In this document: positions 24,682-33,882 of the stretch, one piece after another
Layout of the letters: each line of letters opens with the position of its first letter
How positions within the stretch are numbered: the stretch's first letter is position 1
NCBI GenBank assembly: GCA_965200035.1
Contig: OZ241334.1
Location: forward strand, 2,418,001-2,482,000
Direction of reading: 5' to 3'
DNA: 64,000 nt
DNA from: UBA1952 sp965200035
GTDB lineage: Bacteria > Bacteroidota > Bacteroidia > Chitinophagales > Chitinophagaceae
Notes under the pieces: model-generated
The model's input: the letters and a program-made list of their open reading frames with translations, nothing else
What the model was told of the DNA's origin: nothing
Databases searched by the model: none
Position numbers and translations under genes: made by a program

Positions 24682-25278
24682 ATGTTCCGCTACTATCTTT
24701 TCTATAAGCCATTCCAGGTGCTCTCTCAGTTTTCTGAAGAAGGCGATAAAAAAACACTGGCAGATTTCTTTAAGGGAGTGCCAAAAGATGTGTACCCCGT
24801 TGGCCGGCTCGATTATGATAGCGAAGGACTCCTGCTGCTTACCAACGATAAAGCGCTTAGTCATCAGCTCATGGAGCCGCAGTTTGCGCACGAGCGCACC
24901 TACTGTGTGCAGGTAGAAGGAACCGTTACAGAGGAAGCGCTGAAGCAGCTTTCCAAGGGGGTGACCATCAATATCAATGGCAAGAAGCACCAGACATTAC
25001 CAGCTATAGCCAAAGAGTGGAAAGGAGAGCCGAAAGTGCCGGAGCGCTTTCCGCCTATCCGGTTCCGTAAAGATATTCCTACCTCCTGGATCGCACTGAC
25101 GCTCACGGAAGGCAAGAACCGGCAGGTGCGCCGAATGACCGCGGCCGTAGGCTTTCCTACCCTGAGGCTCATTCGCTTTTCTATTGGCGACGCAACTATC
25201 AAAGGATTGCAGCCGGGAGAATATGCAGAGATGGATGACTCTGTAAAAGAGACGCTGTTGAAGAAATCAGCGAAGTAA
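24682..25278 (+). CDS. RsuA/RluB/E-family pseudouridine synthase
   Basis: A 198-residue protein lacking an S4 domain. FYKPFQVLSQF is the family opening. The catalytic motif GRLDYDSEGLLLLTND carries the nucleophilic Asp at ~47. EGKNRQVRRMTAAVGFPTLRLIR is the C-terminal RNA-binding block. Absence of S4 and the short length point to RluE-type (23S rRNA U2457) rather than RsuA or RluB. Cytoplasmic rRNA modification. Confidence 0.9.
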   Translation: MFRYYLFYKPFQVLSQFSEEGDKKTLADFFKGVPKDVYPVGRLDYDSEGLLLLTNDKALSHQLMEPQFAHERTYCVQVEGTVTEEALKQLSKGVTININGKKHQTLPAIAKEWKGEPKVPERFPPIRFRKDIPTSWIALTLTEGKNRQVRRMTAAVGFPTLRLIRFSIGDATIKGLQPGEYAEMDDSVKETLLKKSAK

Positions 25279-25290
25279 ACTCTCTGCTGA

Positions 25291-27066
25291 TTACGCCCGA
25301 CTGGTTTCGGTCTGGTGGCGGTAGAGCCTGGCATAACGGCCATTCAGTGCCATCAGCGCTTCGTGCGAACCTTCTTCCGCAATGTTACCGTCATCCATTA
25401 CAACGATATTGTCAAACGTCCAGGAAGTGAAGATGCGGTGCGTAATCACGATCACCGTTTTATCTGTAAGGTAGCTGCGCAGATTGTTGAGGATGTTCTT
25501 CTCGGTACGGGTATCCACAGCCGACAGGCATTCATCCAGAATAAGCAGCTTGCTGTTTTTCAGAATGGCTCTCGCCAATACCATACGCTGTTTTTGTCCG
25601 CCACTCAGCATGACGCCGCGCTCACCCACCACGGTTTCATAGCCATGTTCCAGGCCGGCAATATCTTTTTCCAGGTCGGCCATGCGGGCAGCATCTTTTA
25701 CCTCAGCTTCCGTAGCATTCTCCCGTCCGAAACGGATGTTGTTATAAATCGTATCAGAAAACAGAAAAGCCTCCTGCGGAGCATAGCCAATGCTGCTTCT
25801 CAGCGCCTGTAAGTCCAGCTGCTCTACCGGATGGCCATCAATCGCTATAGTGCCTTCCTGTGCATCATACATGCGAAGCAGCAGGTGTGCCAGCGTGCTT
25901 TTGCCTGATCCGGTCCTGCCGATCACGGCGATCTTTTGTCCAGCTTTTATATCCAGGTTAAAATGATTGAGCGCTCTGATGCCTGTATGCGGATAAGTAA
26001 ATGTTACATACTGAAAATCGACATTGCCATTTGTCCGGTGTTGTATGGCATTGTCCGGCGTGCTGATATCTGGTTTTGTGTATAGAAATTCATCGATGCG
26101 GCGTTGGGATACCGCTGCGCGCTGCATCATTGAAGCCACCATGCCTAAGCTGGATACGGGGAACATCAGCAGGTTAATGTAGATCACAAACTCAGCGATA
26201 TTGCCTGCAGTTACTTTTCCCTGTATGGCCAGATAGCCACCGATCAACACGGTGACCAGCATGCTGAGCCCGATAAAAAAAGTCATAGACGGAAAGTAGA
26301 TCGCCTCCGTCAAGGATAGATTGACTGCGCTGTCTTTGTATTCTTCCGATGTTTCATTGAAGAAGCGCAGCATCGCTTTTTCCTGTACAAACGATTTGAT
26401 CACCCGGATGCCCGAATAGGCTTCCTGCGCCGTAGTGGTAAGGCCGGAAAGCTGTGCCTGTATCTTTTCCGTTTTCCGGTTGATGATCTTGTTTACATAA
26501 TAAATGCAGAAGGTCAGCAGCGGCAATGGAGCTACTACAAATAATGTCAGCCAGGCATTCACCCGCAGCATTCCCCAAATGCACATGATCGCCAACACTA
26601 CAAGGTTAATAGCATACATGATAGCCGGTCCGGTGTACTGCCGCACGCGCGCTACATCTTCCGAGATCCGGTTCATCAGATCCCCGGTGAAATGCGTTTT
26701 GTAAAACTGAGTGGGCAGTTGCTGGTAATGCGCATACACTTCCTGTTTTTGGTCATACTCTATATGGCGCGACATCACAATGATCGTCTGCCGCATGGCA
26801 AACATGAATACACCGCGCAGCACCGCAAACCCCAGCAATTGCAATCCGCCCATCAATACAAAAGAGAACACTTCCTGTCGTACCGCATCCGGCACCACTA
26901 AAGTGTGGAACCTGGCAACCTGCTTCTGAACATGATCCAGTATATCGCGCACAATAACCGGCGACCATACTGCAAATAAATTGGACACTGTTACAAAAAG
27001 AATCCCCAGTACCAGCCTGCCTCTGTAACGGACAAAATACTTGTTCAGCGAGCTCAGATTTTTCAT
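25291..27066 (-). CDS. ABC exporter, fused permease and ATPase (MsbA-like)
   Basis: The 591-residue half-transporter has an N-terminal six-helix domain (~20-310; for example LVLGILFVTVSNLFAVWSPV, FVIYINLLMFPVSSLGMV). The nucleotide-binding domain has Walker A GRTGSGKST (~380), Q-loop YAPQEAFLFSDT, signature LSGGQKQRM (~488), Walker B LLILDECLSAVD and switch VITHR. It would act as a homodimer exporting lipid or drug substrates; the substrate is unknown. It converges on the pseudouridine synthase gene with 12 bp between stops. Confidence 0.95.
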   Translation of the reverse strand: MKNLSSLNKYFVRYRGRLVLGILFVTVSNLFAVWSPVIVRDILDHVQKQVARFHTLVVPDAVRQEVFSFVLMGGLQLLGFAVLRGVFMFAMRQTIIVMSRHIEYDQKQEVYAHYQQLPTQFYKTHFTGDLMNRISEDVARVRQYTGPAIMYAINLVVLAIMCIWGMLRVNAWLTLFVVAPLPLLTFCIYYVNKIINRKTEKIQAQLSGLTTTAQEAYSGIRVIKSFVQEKAMLRFFNETSEEYKDSAVNLSLTEAIYFPSMTFFIGLSMLVTVLIGGYLAIQGKVTAGNIAEFVIYINLLMFPVSSLGMVASMMQRAAVSQRRIDEFLYTKPDISTPDNAIQHRTNGNVDFQYVTFTYPHTGIRALNHFNLDIKAGQKIAVIGRTGSGKSTLAHLLLRMYDAQEGTIAIDGHPVEQLDLQALRSSIGYAPQEAFLFSDTIYNNIRFGRENATEAEVKDAARMADLEKDIAGLEHGYETVVGERGVMLSGGQKQRMVLARAILKNSKLLILDECLSAVDTRTEKNILNNLRSYLTDKTVIVITHRIFTSWTFDNIVVMDDGNIAEEGSHEALMALNGRYARLYRHQTETSRA

Positions 27067-27164
27067 GACCCATGCAAGTTAATGACCCTGAGATTGGCAC
27101 CGGGTATTTTATGACTTTAAGCGTGAAGCGGGTTTCAGAAATAACCGTTTTCGCCGTTGCGACC

Positions 27165-27196
27165 TTGCCATAAAGGCAATAAATAGGCTACATTTG
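27165..27196 (+). promoter_or_regulatory. Promoter of DUF6089 gene
   Basis: TTG (27165-27167), 21 bp, then TACATTTG (27189-27196). The start codon is 16 bp downstream. Confidence 0.7.
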
Positions 27197-27211
27197 TAGT
27201 TATTGCTTGTA

Positions 27212-28075
27212 ATGATTATGCGCCGTATCGGTTTTTTGTTTATTGCTCTTTTTGCCCTTACCAAAGGCGCAGATGCTCAGAATTTCTACAGTGGCAGCGA
27301 GTATGGCATCAGCCTGGGCGGCTCCCAGTATTTCGGTGATCTCAACGATAATTACGGCTTCAAATATGTACGGCCCGCAGGTGGCGTTTTTGTAAGGCAA
27401 CACCTCAATCCATACATCTCGGTGCGCGCATCGCTTTCCTATACCAAGATCGGCTATGACGATAAGTTCAGCAGCAATCCCTACCAGCAGCAGCGCAACC
27501 TGAGCTTTCGCAATGATATTGTAGAGCTTGCCCTGCAAACCGAGCTCAATTTTGTGCGCTTCGAAACCGGCGATCCTGCTCACCGCTTCACGCCCTACCT
27601 CACCGCAGGCATCGGGGCATTGTATTACAGCCCTTACGCTTACTATCAGGACAAAAAATATTTCCTTCGTCCGCTCGGTACGGAAGGGCAGAACACAGAT
27701 GTTTACAGTAACCGCAAATACAGCCATGTAACCGCTTGCATACCCATTGGCGCAGGCTTCAAATACTGGATACGCCCCGGATTTAACCTCGGCTTTGAGG
27801 TAGCAGACCGCATTACCTTCACCGATTATCTGGATGATGTGAGCACCACTTACGTAGGCGAAAATAACTTCCCCAACGATCCACTTTTGATCAATGCAGG
27901 CTACAATCTTCAGGACCGCTCCGGTGAGGATGGCAGCGAAAAGCTGGGTCGTGCCGGCAAGCAGCGGGGCAATAGTCATACCAACGATCAGTACCTGTAC
28001 TTCATCTTCAACCTCTCCTTTCAGCTGAAAGTCTATAAGTGTCCGAGGTACATGAGCGCCACCTATCTCGAATAA
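27212..28075 (+). CDS. DUF6089 family outer-membrane beta-barrel protein
   Basis: The product has 287 residues from ATG 27212; ATG 27218 is equally possible, and TTG 27203 is not needed. A signal peptide (IGFLFIALFALTKGADAQ) is followed by YGISLGGSQYFGDLNDNYGF and strand pairs such as PYISVRASLSYTKIGYDD and PYLTAGIGALYYSPY. The C-terminal strand is LYFIFNLSFQLKVYKCP. This is the porin-like fold of DUF6089. The family is typical of Bacteroidota, of unknown function. A 290+ codon antisense frame over the same DNA is a shadow. Confidence 0.88.
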   Translation: MIMRRIGFLFIALFALTKGADAQNFYSGSEYGISLGGSQYFGDLNDNYGFKYVRPAGGVFVRQHLNPYISVRASLSYTKIGYDDKFSSNPYQQQRNLSFRNDIVELALQTELNFVRFETGDPAHRFTPYLTAGIGALYYSPYAYYQDKKYFLRPLGTEGQNTDVYSNRKYSHVTACIPIGAGFKYWIRPGFNLGFEVADRITFTDYLDDVSTTYVGENNFPNDPLLINAGYNLQDRSGEDGSEKLGRAGKQRGNSHTNDQYLYFIFNLSFQLKVYKCPRYMSATYLE

Positions 28076-28183
28076 AAGCTTTTTTTGGTCCCGGCCGGAG
28101 GAAGCAGGTGCAGCAGCAGTGGCGTTGGCACCGTTCATCAGATGCATGTCTATTGAGCTTTTCCGGTCAAAGTCATTAAGCAT

Positions 28184-28213
28184 TTTTGCATTCTAAATTT
28201 TGCATTTTGCATT
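28184..28213. repeat. TTTTGCATT-type repeat before cytochrome gene
   Basis: A 23-nt stretch (28184-28206), TTTTGCATTC continuing to TTTTGCATT, is identical to 36102-36124; here one more TTGCATT follows. Both copies end within ~15 nt of a start codon. Confidence 0.75.
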
Positions 28214-28218
28214 AAAGT

Positions 28219-30195
28219 ATGTCGTCCCGTCTGCTACGCATTGTTATCCTCTCCTTCATCGGCTTCATTGCGATAGCTTCCGCTTTCTTTTGCAATAGTC
28301 CGCAGCCGCAGCAGGCAGCAGCCACCGCTTCAGGATCATCGCCCTGGCTCAACGTCTATGATACTACCGTGCATTATGTAGGGATGCAAACCTGCCGCGG
28401 ATGCCACTCAGAGATTTACAACAACTTTATACAAACGGGTATGGGACAGAGCTTCCATACTGCAGATCGTGAAAAGTCAGCCGCTGATTTTCGTCCCGGC
28501 CATGCACTCGTTTATGATAAAGTGCTTGATTTTTATTACCGTCCATTCTTCAACGGCGACTCACTATACATCACCGAATTTCGTGTAGAGGGCAAAGACA
28601 CCGTGCACAAGCGTACGGAGCGCGTCAGCTATATCATCGGCTCCGGGCAGCACACCAACTCGCATATGTGGAGCAGCAATGGCTACATCTACCAGGCGCC
28701 GATTACCTTTTACACACAGAAGCAGCAATGGGATTTTGCACCGGGCTTTGAAAACGGTGCCAGCACACGTTTCGGCCGCATCATCGAAAGTGAATGTATG
28801 ACCTGCCACAACGGCTATCCCGAGTTTGTACAGCAGAGTCAGAACAAATATCTCTCGCTCAAAAATGGCATCGACTGCGAACGCTGTCATGGACCGGGCT
28901 CTATGCACGTAACCAATAAGCAGAAAGGCATTATTGTAGATACTTCTAAAGGACCGGATTATTCCATCGTCAATCCGCGCAGGTTGCCAATCGATCTTCA
29001 GAACAATGTATGCCAGCGCTGTCACCTGCAGGGTGTTTCTGTATTGAATGATGGCAAAACATTTTTTGACTTCCGCCCGGGCATGCATCTTTCCGAAATG
29101 GAAAATACCTTCATGCCGCAGTACGAAGGCGCGCAGGACAAGATGATTATGGCCAGCCACGTAGAGCGGATGAAGAAAAGCGCCTGCTACGTAAACAGCG
29201 GTCAGATGAGTTGTATTACCTGCCACAATCCGCACATCAGCGTAAAGTTCACACCACGCACCCAATACCTGAATGCCTGCCAGAAATGCCACGGCGGAGG
29301 TATATGGAATGCAGAGGTCGCAGCACTAAAAACAAGCTGTACAGAGACGCCGGTAAAACGCGCAGCCAAGGGCAATGATTGCGTCACCTGCCACATGCCG
29401 CACAATGGCAGTATAGATATTCCGCATGTAGCCGTTACCGATCATTACATCCGCAAGCGGCCGATGGCGGTTGAGGAAAAAGCAAAGATCACTGCATTCC
29501 TGGGATTGCGCTGCTTTAACAATGATCATCCGGATAATATTACGGTTGGCCGCGCTTATATGGAGTTCTACGAGCGGTTCAATAAAAGCGCCGGCCTGCT
29601 CGATTCGGCGCTGGCTTACCTGAATAAAGCACAGGATATTGAGCAGAGCCAAAAGCAAAACAAGGATTTTATTCGTCTGTACTTTTTGCTGGAGAATTAC
29701 GGAAAAGTGATTGAATACACAGACCGCCTGAATGCTGCGCAGATGCCGGATGCATGGGCTGCTTACCGTGCCGGAGAATCTTATATAAAGACAGGACAGC
29801 CACAAAAAGCACTGCCCTGGTATGAGCAGGCCATTAAGCTGATGCCTTACGCGCTTGACTTTCAGAACAAGTATGGTACCTGTTTGCTGGCGCTGAACAA
29901 TCTGCCTGCTGCGCAGAAAGTATTCACGTTCATCGTCACAGAGAATCCGAAGTATATGCTGGGCAACAGCAATCTGGGCTTTGTATATATGCAGCAGGGT
30001 GCAGGCACATTGGCGTACGAGTACCTGAACCGGGCGCACGAGCTTGACCCCGACCATGAGCAGACACTAATCAACTTAGCCGTGTGGCACCACAATAATG
30101 GCACGAATGACAAGGCCAGAAAATACCTGCTCAATCTGCTGAAACATCATCCGGATAATGCACGAGCAAAAGCGATGCTGGTGGATTTGGGGTAA
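28219..30195 (+). CDS. Heptaheme c-type cytochrome with C-terminal TPR repeats
   Basis: A 658-residue protein. The N-terminal hydrophobic segment IVILSFIGFIAIASAFF is a signal peptide or anchor. Seven CXXCH heme sites follow: CRGCH (~59), CMTCH (~193), CERCH (~220), CQRCH (~264), CITCH (~332), CQKCH (~354) and CVTCH (~388). Their spacing resembles cytochrome c554 / doubled-CXXCH proteins. From ~410 on there are TPR units (AYRAGESYIKTGQPQKALPWYEQAIKLMP, NSNLGFVYMQQGAGTLAYEYLNRAHELDP). A periplasmic electron-transfer role is inferred; no partner reductase is adjacent. Alternative: a tetrathionate/nitrite reductase-like subunit. Confidence 0.88.
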   Translation: MSSRLLRIVILSFIGFIAIASAFFCNSPQPQQAAATASGSSPWLNVYDTTVHYVGMQTCRGCHSEIYNNFIQTGMGQSFHTADREKSAADFRPGHALVYDKVLDFYYRPFFNGDSLYITEFRVEGKDTVHKRTERVSYIIGSGQHTNSHMWSSNGYIYQAPITFYTQKQQWDFAPGFENGASTRFGRIIESECMTCHNGYPEFVQQSQNKYLSLKNGIDCERCHGPGSMHVTNKQKGIIVDTSKGPDYSIVNPRRLPIDLQNNVCQRCHLQGVSVLNDGKTFFDFRPGMHLSEMENTFMPQYEGAQDKMIMASHVERMKKSACYVNSGQMSCITCHNPHISVKFTPRTQYLNACQKCHGGGIWNAEVAALKTSCTETPVKRAAKGNDCVTCHMPHNGSIDIPHVAVTDHYIRKRPMAVEEKAKITAFLGLRCFNNDHPDNITVGRAYMEFYERFNKSAGLLDSALAYLNKAQDIEQSQKQNKDFIRLYFLLENYGKVIEYTDRLNAAQMPDAWAAYRAGESYIKTGQPQKALPWYEQAIKLMPYALDFQNKYGTCLLALNNLPAAQKVFTFIVTENPKYMLGNSNLGFVYMQQGAGTLAYEYLNRAHELDPDHEQTLINLAVWHHNNGTNDKARKYLLNLLKHHPDNARAKAMLVDLG

Positions 30196-30236
30196 GAGAT
30201 TTGGTGTTATTAAACGATGATACAATAGTCCTTTGG

Positions 30237-30297
30237 TTGTCAGGCTGAGCCTGTCGAAGCCTTTTGGTATTATCCTTCGGCAAGCTCAGGATGACAA
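30237..30297. repeat. REPIN-like inverted repeat pair
   Basis: Left arm TTGTCAGGCTGAGCCTGTC GAAG (30237-30259) and right arm (30275-30297, ending CTCAGGATGACAA) are inverted near-copies separated by 15 bp. The right arm is the same element as the solo copy at 20167. It sits between converging genes. Confidence 0.85.
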
Positions 30298-30318
30298 GAA
30301 TTCAATTTATTCTTTACA

Positions 30319-30891
30319 TCAAGACTCCTTTCTTATCCTCGCCCGCCAAGGCAGCTCTTCGGCTCCAGCCAAATGTCCAATATACCGCGCCAGCGTAAAT
30401 AGAAAATCAGACAGACGATTCAGATAACGAACGATCAGTTCAGGAACATCTTCTCCGGTTTCATTCATGCCCACACATAAGCGCTCTGCCCGCCGGCAGA
30501 TACAGCGCGCTACGTGGCACATCGAAGCTCCCATGTTCCCGCCCGGAATGATGAAGGAGCGCATTTCGGGAAGCACTTCATTCATCCGGTCTATCCGCTC
30601 CTCCAGCCACATTACATCTGCATCATGCAGGTCGGGCAGCTTCATCTTCACTTCCTTCTCCGGTGTGGTCGCCAACTCTGCTCCCAACGTAAACAAGCGG
30701 TCCTGAATTTCGCGCAGCCAGCTGCTGATCTCGTCGTTATTGCAGGCATCATTTACCACGCCTAAATAAGAGTTCAGTTCATCCACCGTGCCATAGCTTT
30801 CTATGCGTATATGGCTCTTGGGCACGCGTGTACCGCCGATCAGTGAGGTTGATCCTTTATCGCCCGTCTTGGTATAAATCTTGAAAGACAT
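30319..30891 (-). CDS. PduO-type cob(I)alamin adenosyltransferase
   Basis: The 190-residue product from ATG 30891 begins MSFKIYTKTGDKGSTSL, the normal N-terminus, with AGGA just upstream. ATG 30915 would add eight residues. The ATP-binding TGDKGSTSLIGG, then YGTVDELNSYLG, IIPGG (usually FILPGG) and HVARCICRRAER...YLNRLSDFLFTLARY are all present. It makes adenosylcobalamin from ATP and cob(I)alamin as a trimer. It lies directly behind the ABC ATPase gene in one transcription unit; whether the two are functionally linked is unclear. Confidence 0.95.
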   Translation of the reverse strand: MSFKIYTKTGDKGSTSLIGGTRVPKSHIRIESYGTVDELNSYLGVVNDACNNDEISSWLREIQDRLFTLGAELATTPEKEVKMKLPDLHDADVMWLEERIDRMNEVLPEMRSFIIPGGNMGASMCHVARCICRRAERLCVGMNETGEDVPELIVRYLNRLSDFLFTLARYIGHLAGAEELPWRARIRKES

Positions 30892-30915
30892 GTTCCTGTT
30901 TTTGGTCTGATTCAT

Positions 30916-31629
30916 TTATTGGTTTACGATACTCCGGATCGGATGCTCATTGGCCAGATCCGTCTCTACCACACCATCCCGGATGCGCACTACGCGGTGT
31001 GTATGGTTGGCAATATCTTCTTCGTGCGTTACCAATACAACGGTATTGCCGGAAGCCTGTATCTGGCTGAACAAATCCATGATTTCAATGGAAGTCTTTG
31101 TATCCAGATTGCCCGTTGGCTCATCCGCCAAAATCAAGGATGGATTGTTGACGAGCGCACGCGCGATGGCTACCCGCTGGCTTTGCCCCCCGCTCAATTC
31201 ATTGGGCCGGTGATGCCCCCGCTCTGCCAATCCTACTTTATCCAGCATCGCACGCGCGCGCTCTTCGCGTTCTTTCTTGCCTACGCCTGCATAGATAAGC
31301 GGTACGGCCACATTCTCCCAGGCGGTCAGCCGGGGCAATAAGTTGAACTGCTGAAACACAAATCCAATCTCTACATTGCGCACACCGGCCAGCTCATCTT
31401 CATTCATGTGGCTCACATCTTTACTATTAAGTGTGTACTTACCGGCCGAAGGCGTATCCAGACAGCCCAGGATATTCATCAGCGTACTTTTTCCCGAGCC
31501 GGATGGTCCCATCAGCGCCACATATTCATTCCGTTGTATCGTCAGGTTGATGCCTTTAAGCACTGGAAGCTCTTGCTTGCCGAGGTAATAGCTCTTGCGG
31601 ATATCATGCAGGGAGATGATCTCTTTCAT
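30916..31629 (-). CDS. LolD/MacB-type ABC transporter ATPase
   Basis: A 237-residue nucleotide-binding subunit. Walker A is GPSGSGKST (~42-50), Q-loop FVFQQFNLLPRLTAWENV, signature LSGGQSQRVAIARAL, Walker B LILADEPTGNLD and switch LVTHE. The PRLTAWENVAVPL and GNLD details are those of the LolCDE/MacB/FtsE group that drives lipoprotein release or efflux. The permease partner is not next to it. The downstream gene starts right at its stop. Confidence 0.92.
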   Translation of the reverse strand: MKEIISLHDIRKSYYLGKQELPVLKGINLTIQRNEYVALMGPSGSGKSTLMNILGCLDTPSAGKYTLNSKDVSHMNEDELAGVRNVEIGFVFQQFNLLPRLTAWENVAVPLIYAGVGKKEREERARAMLDKVGLAERGHHRPNELSGGQSQRVAIARALVNNPSLILADEPTGNLDTKTSIEIMDLFSQIQASGNTVVLVTHEEDIANHTHRVVRIRDGVVETDLANEHPIRSIVNQ

Positions 31630-31713
31630 TCATTCAAAAGTACAAACCCGTGCGTTACAGAAGCCGGTAATCAATTCAGACCGTCCAACCTACGATATAT
31701 ACAGACAACGCTA

Positions 31714-31785
31714 AGCCGCATTTGCAATGCGGCTCGCCAGGCCTGGCACCTGTGATGCCAGCAAATGGGATGTTACTGCCCATTT
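31714..31785 (+). other. Cluster of three consecutive hairpins upstream of uvrB
   Basis: Perfect stems occur in series: AGCCGCATT (31714-31722)/31726-31734; CTGGCA (31743-31748)/31756-31761; AAATGGG (31763-31769)/31779-31785. None is followed by a T-run. It ends 54 bp before uvrB and begins 84 bp from the start of the divergent ABC ATPase gene. It may be a structured leader or a small RNA. Confidence 0.45.
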
Positions 31786-31839
31786 ATAGCCCGCGAAGCG
31801 CATGGCACACAACCTAAAATAACCGAACTTTGCAGGGAT

Positions 31840-33870
31840 ATGAATTTCAAAATAGACAGGCCATACCAACCGGCGGGCGATCAGCCCGATGCAATCCGGG
31901 AATTGGTAGCAGGGATCAAGGGAGGAGAGAAATTTCAGACATTGCTGGGGGTTACCGGCTCCGGTAAAACCTTTACTATGGCCAATGTGATTCAGGAAGT
32001 ACAGAAGCCTACATTAGTGCTTACCCATAACAAAACGCTCGTAGCACAGCTTTATGGCGAGTTCCGGCAGTTCTTTCCGGAAAATTCGGTGGAGTATTTC
32101 GTCAGCTATTACGATTACTATCAGCCTGAAGCCTACATTCCCACCAGCGATACTTATATAGAAAAAGACCTTTCCATCAACGAAGAGCTGGAAAAGCTGC
32201 GCCTGCGTGCTACCAGCAATCTGCTGAGCGGCAGAAGAGATATCATCGTAGTAGCATCCGTAAGCTGCATTTATGGTATGGGAAATCCTACTGAATATGC
32301 CAATGGTATCATACGCATTAGAAAGGGGGAAAATGTAGGCCGGAATGCACTGTTGCACGCACTGGTCAATGCGCTTTATACCCGCAGTCAGGGCGAGTTT
32401 GCAAGAGGCACGTTCCGTGTAAAAGGGGACACCGTAGATATCAATCTTCCATATGTGGATTATGGCTACCGCATCACGTTCTTTGGCGATGAAATTGAGG
32501 ATATTGAAACCATAGAGATTGAGAGCAACAAGCGCATAGCGCCGGTGGATAACGCCGCCGTATTTCCGGCAAACCTTTACATGGCGCCCAAAGGCCAGAT
32601 GGCGAAGATCATTCACGAAATACAGGATGAGCTGCACAATCAGACCGAATATTTTAAAAGCATCGACAAGCCGCTTGAAGCACAACGGATCAAGGAACGG
32701 GTCAACTACGATCTGGAAATGATTCAGGAGCTGGGCTTCTGCTCCGGCATCGAAAACTATTCCCGCTTTCTGGATCGCCGTCAGCCGGGCACCAGACCAT
32801 TCTGCCTGCTGGACTATTTTCCGGATGATTTTCTGTTGGTAATCGATGAAAGCCACGTGACCATTCCTCAGATATCAGGCATGTACGGCGGCGACCGTTC
32901 CCGCAAGCTCAACCTGGTGGATTTTGGTTTCCGCCTGCCAAGCGCGCTGGACAACCGCCCGCTCAACTTTCATGAATTTGAGCAACTGCTCGATCAGGTA
33001 GTATTTGTAAGCGCTACGCCGGCCCGGTATGAGCTGGAGCAAAGCGATGGAGTAGTGGTAGAGCAGATTGTACGGCCAACAGGACTGCTTGATCCTCCGA
33101 TCGAAATCCGCCCGTCTGTGAACCAGATTGATGACCTGCTTGATGAAATCGATAAGCGGGTGAAACAAGGCGATCGTGTGCTGTGTACCACACTCACCAA
33201 GCGCATGGCCGAAGAGCTGGACAAATACCTGAAGCGCATCTCCATCAAGAGCCGCTACATTCACAGTGAGGTAGATACCCTTGAGCGCGTGGAAATATTG
33301 CGAGATCTGCGTTTGGGAAATATTGATGTGCTTGTAGGCGTCAATCTGCTGCGCGAAGGCCTTGACCTGCCCGAAGTATCTCTGATGGCTATTCTGGATG
33401 CCGATAAGGAAGGCTTCCTGCGGGATGAGCGCTCACTGACGCAGATGGCAGGCCGCGCCGCACGTAACTCGCAGGGCATGGTTATCTTTTATGCTGATAA
33501 GATAACGGATAGTATGCAGCGTACCATTGATGAGACCAGCCGCCGCCGGGAAAGGCAGGTTCAGTACAATATCGAGCACAATATCACCCCGACAACCGTG
33601 CGCAAGAATGTGGACCTCATCATGAAGCAGACTTCTGTGCTGGATATTAAAGGCTATGATGAAAAGAGCAAATACGCAGTGCCGGATGAAGCCTTGTCCA
33701 TAGCCGCCGAAGAAGCCGTAGAATACAATGGAATAGCACAGCTGGATAAGCTGATCAACGGCACAAAAAAATCAATGGAAAAGGCCGCCAAAGACTTGGA
33801 CTTTATGGAAGCTGCCCGCCTGCGCGATAAGATGCTACGGCTGCAAAAAGAAAAAGAAGCGATAAAATAG
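31840..33870 (+). CDS. uvrB: UvrABC excision nuclease subunit B
   Basis: A 676-residue protein from ATG 31840; the frame is open to 31765 but the family N-terminus is MNFKIDRPYQPAGDQPDAI. Walker A GVTGSGKT is at 37-44. The beta-hairpin region holds YYDYYQPEAYIP. Helicase motifs include DESHVTIPQ, VFVSATPA, VGVNLLREGLDLPEVSL and QMAGRAARN. The C-terminal UVR domain is DLDFMEAARLRDKM. It verifies DNA lesions delivered by UvrA and loads UvrC. A weak -7 box (GAACTTTG, 31824-31831) lies just ahead. Confidence 0.98.
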   Translation: MNFKIDRPYQPAGDQPDAIRELVAGIKGGEKFQTLLGVTGSGKTFTMANVIQEVQKPTLVLTHNKTLVAQLYGEFRQFFPENSVEYFVSYYDYYQPEAYIPTSDTYIEKDLSINEELEKLRLRATSNLLSGRRDIIVVASVSCIYGMGNPTEYANGIIRIRKGENVGRNALLHALVNALYTRSQGEFARGTFRVKGDTVDINLPYVDYGYRITFFGDEIEDIETIEIESNKRIAPVDNAAVFPANLYMAPKGQMAKIIHEIQDELHNQTEYFKSIDKPLEAQRIKERVNYDLEMIQELGFCSGIENYSRFLDRRQPGTRPFCLLDYFPDDFLLVIDESHVTIPQISGMYGGDRSRKLNLVDFGFRLPSALDNRPLNFHEFEQLLDQVVFVSATPARYELEQSDGVVVEQIVRPTGLLDPPIEIRPSVNQIDDLLDEIDKRVKQGDRVLCTTLTKRMAEELDKYLKRISIKSRYIHSEVDTLERVEILRDLRLGNIDVLVGVNLLREGLDLPEVSLMAILDADKEGFLRDERSLTQMAGRAARNSQGMVIFYADKITDSMQRTIDETSRRRERQVQYNIEHNITPTTVRKNVDLIMKQTSVLDIKGYDEKSKYAVPDEALSIAAEEAVEYNGIAQLDKLINGTKKSMEKAAKDLDFMEAARLRDKMLRLQKEKEAIK

Positions 33871-33882
33871 GGAGGCAGTATT

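Noticed and set aside
27200..28183. 327-codon minus-strand frame opposite the DUF6089 gene
   Set aside because: The plus strand has a signal peptide, barrel strands, promoter and family match; the antisense frame is a shadow with odd hydrophobic composition.
32014..32856. 280-codon minus-strand frame opposite uvrB
   Set aside because: uvrB motifs are complete on the plus strand; the opposite frame has no family features.
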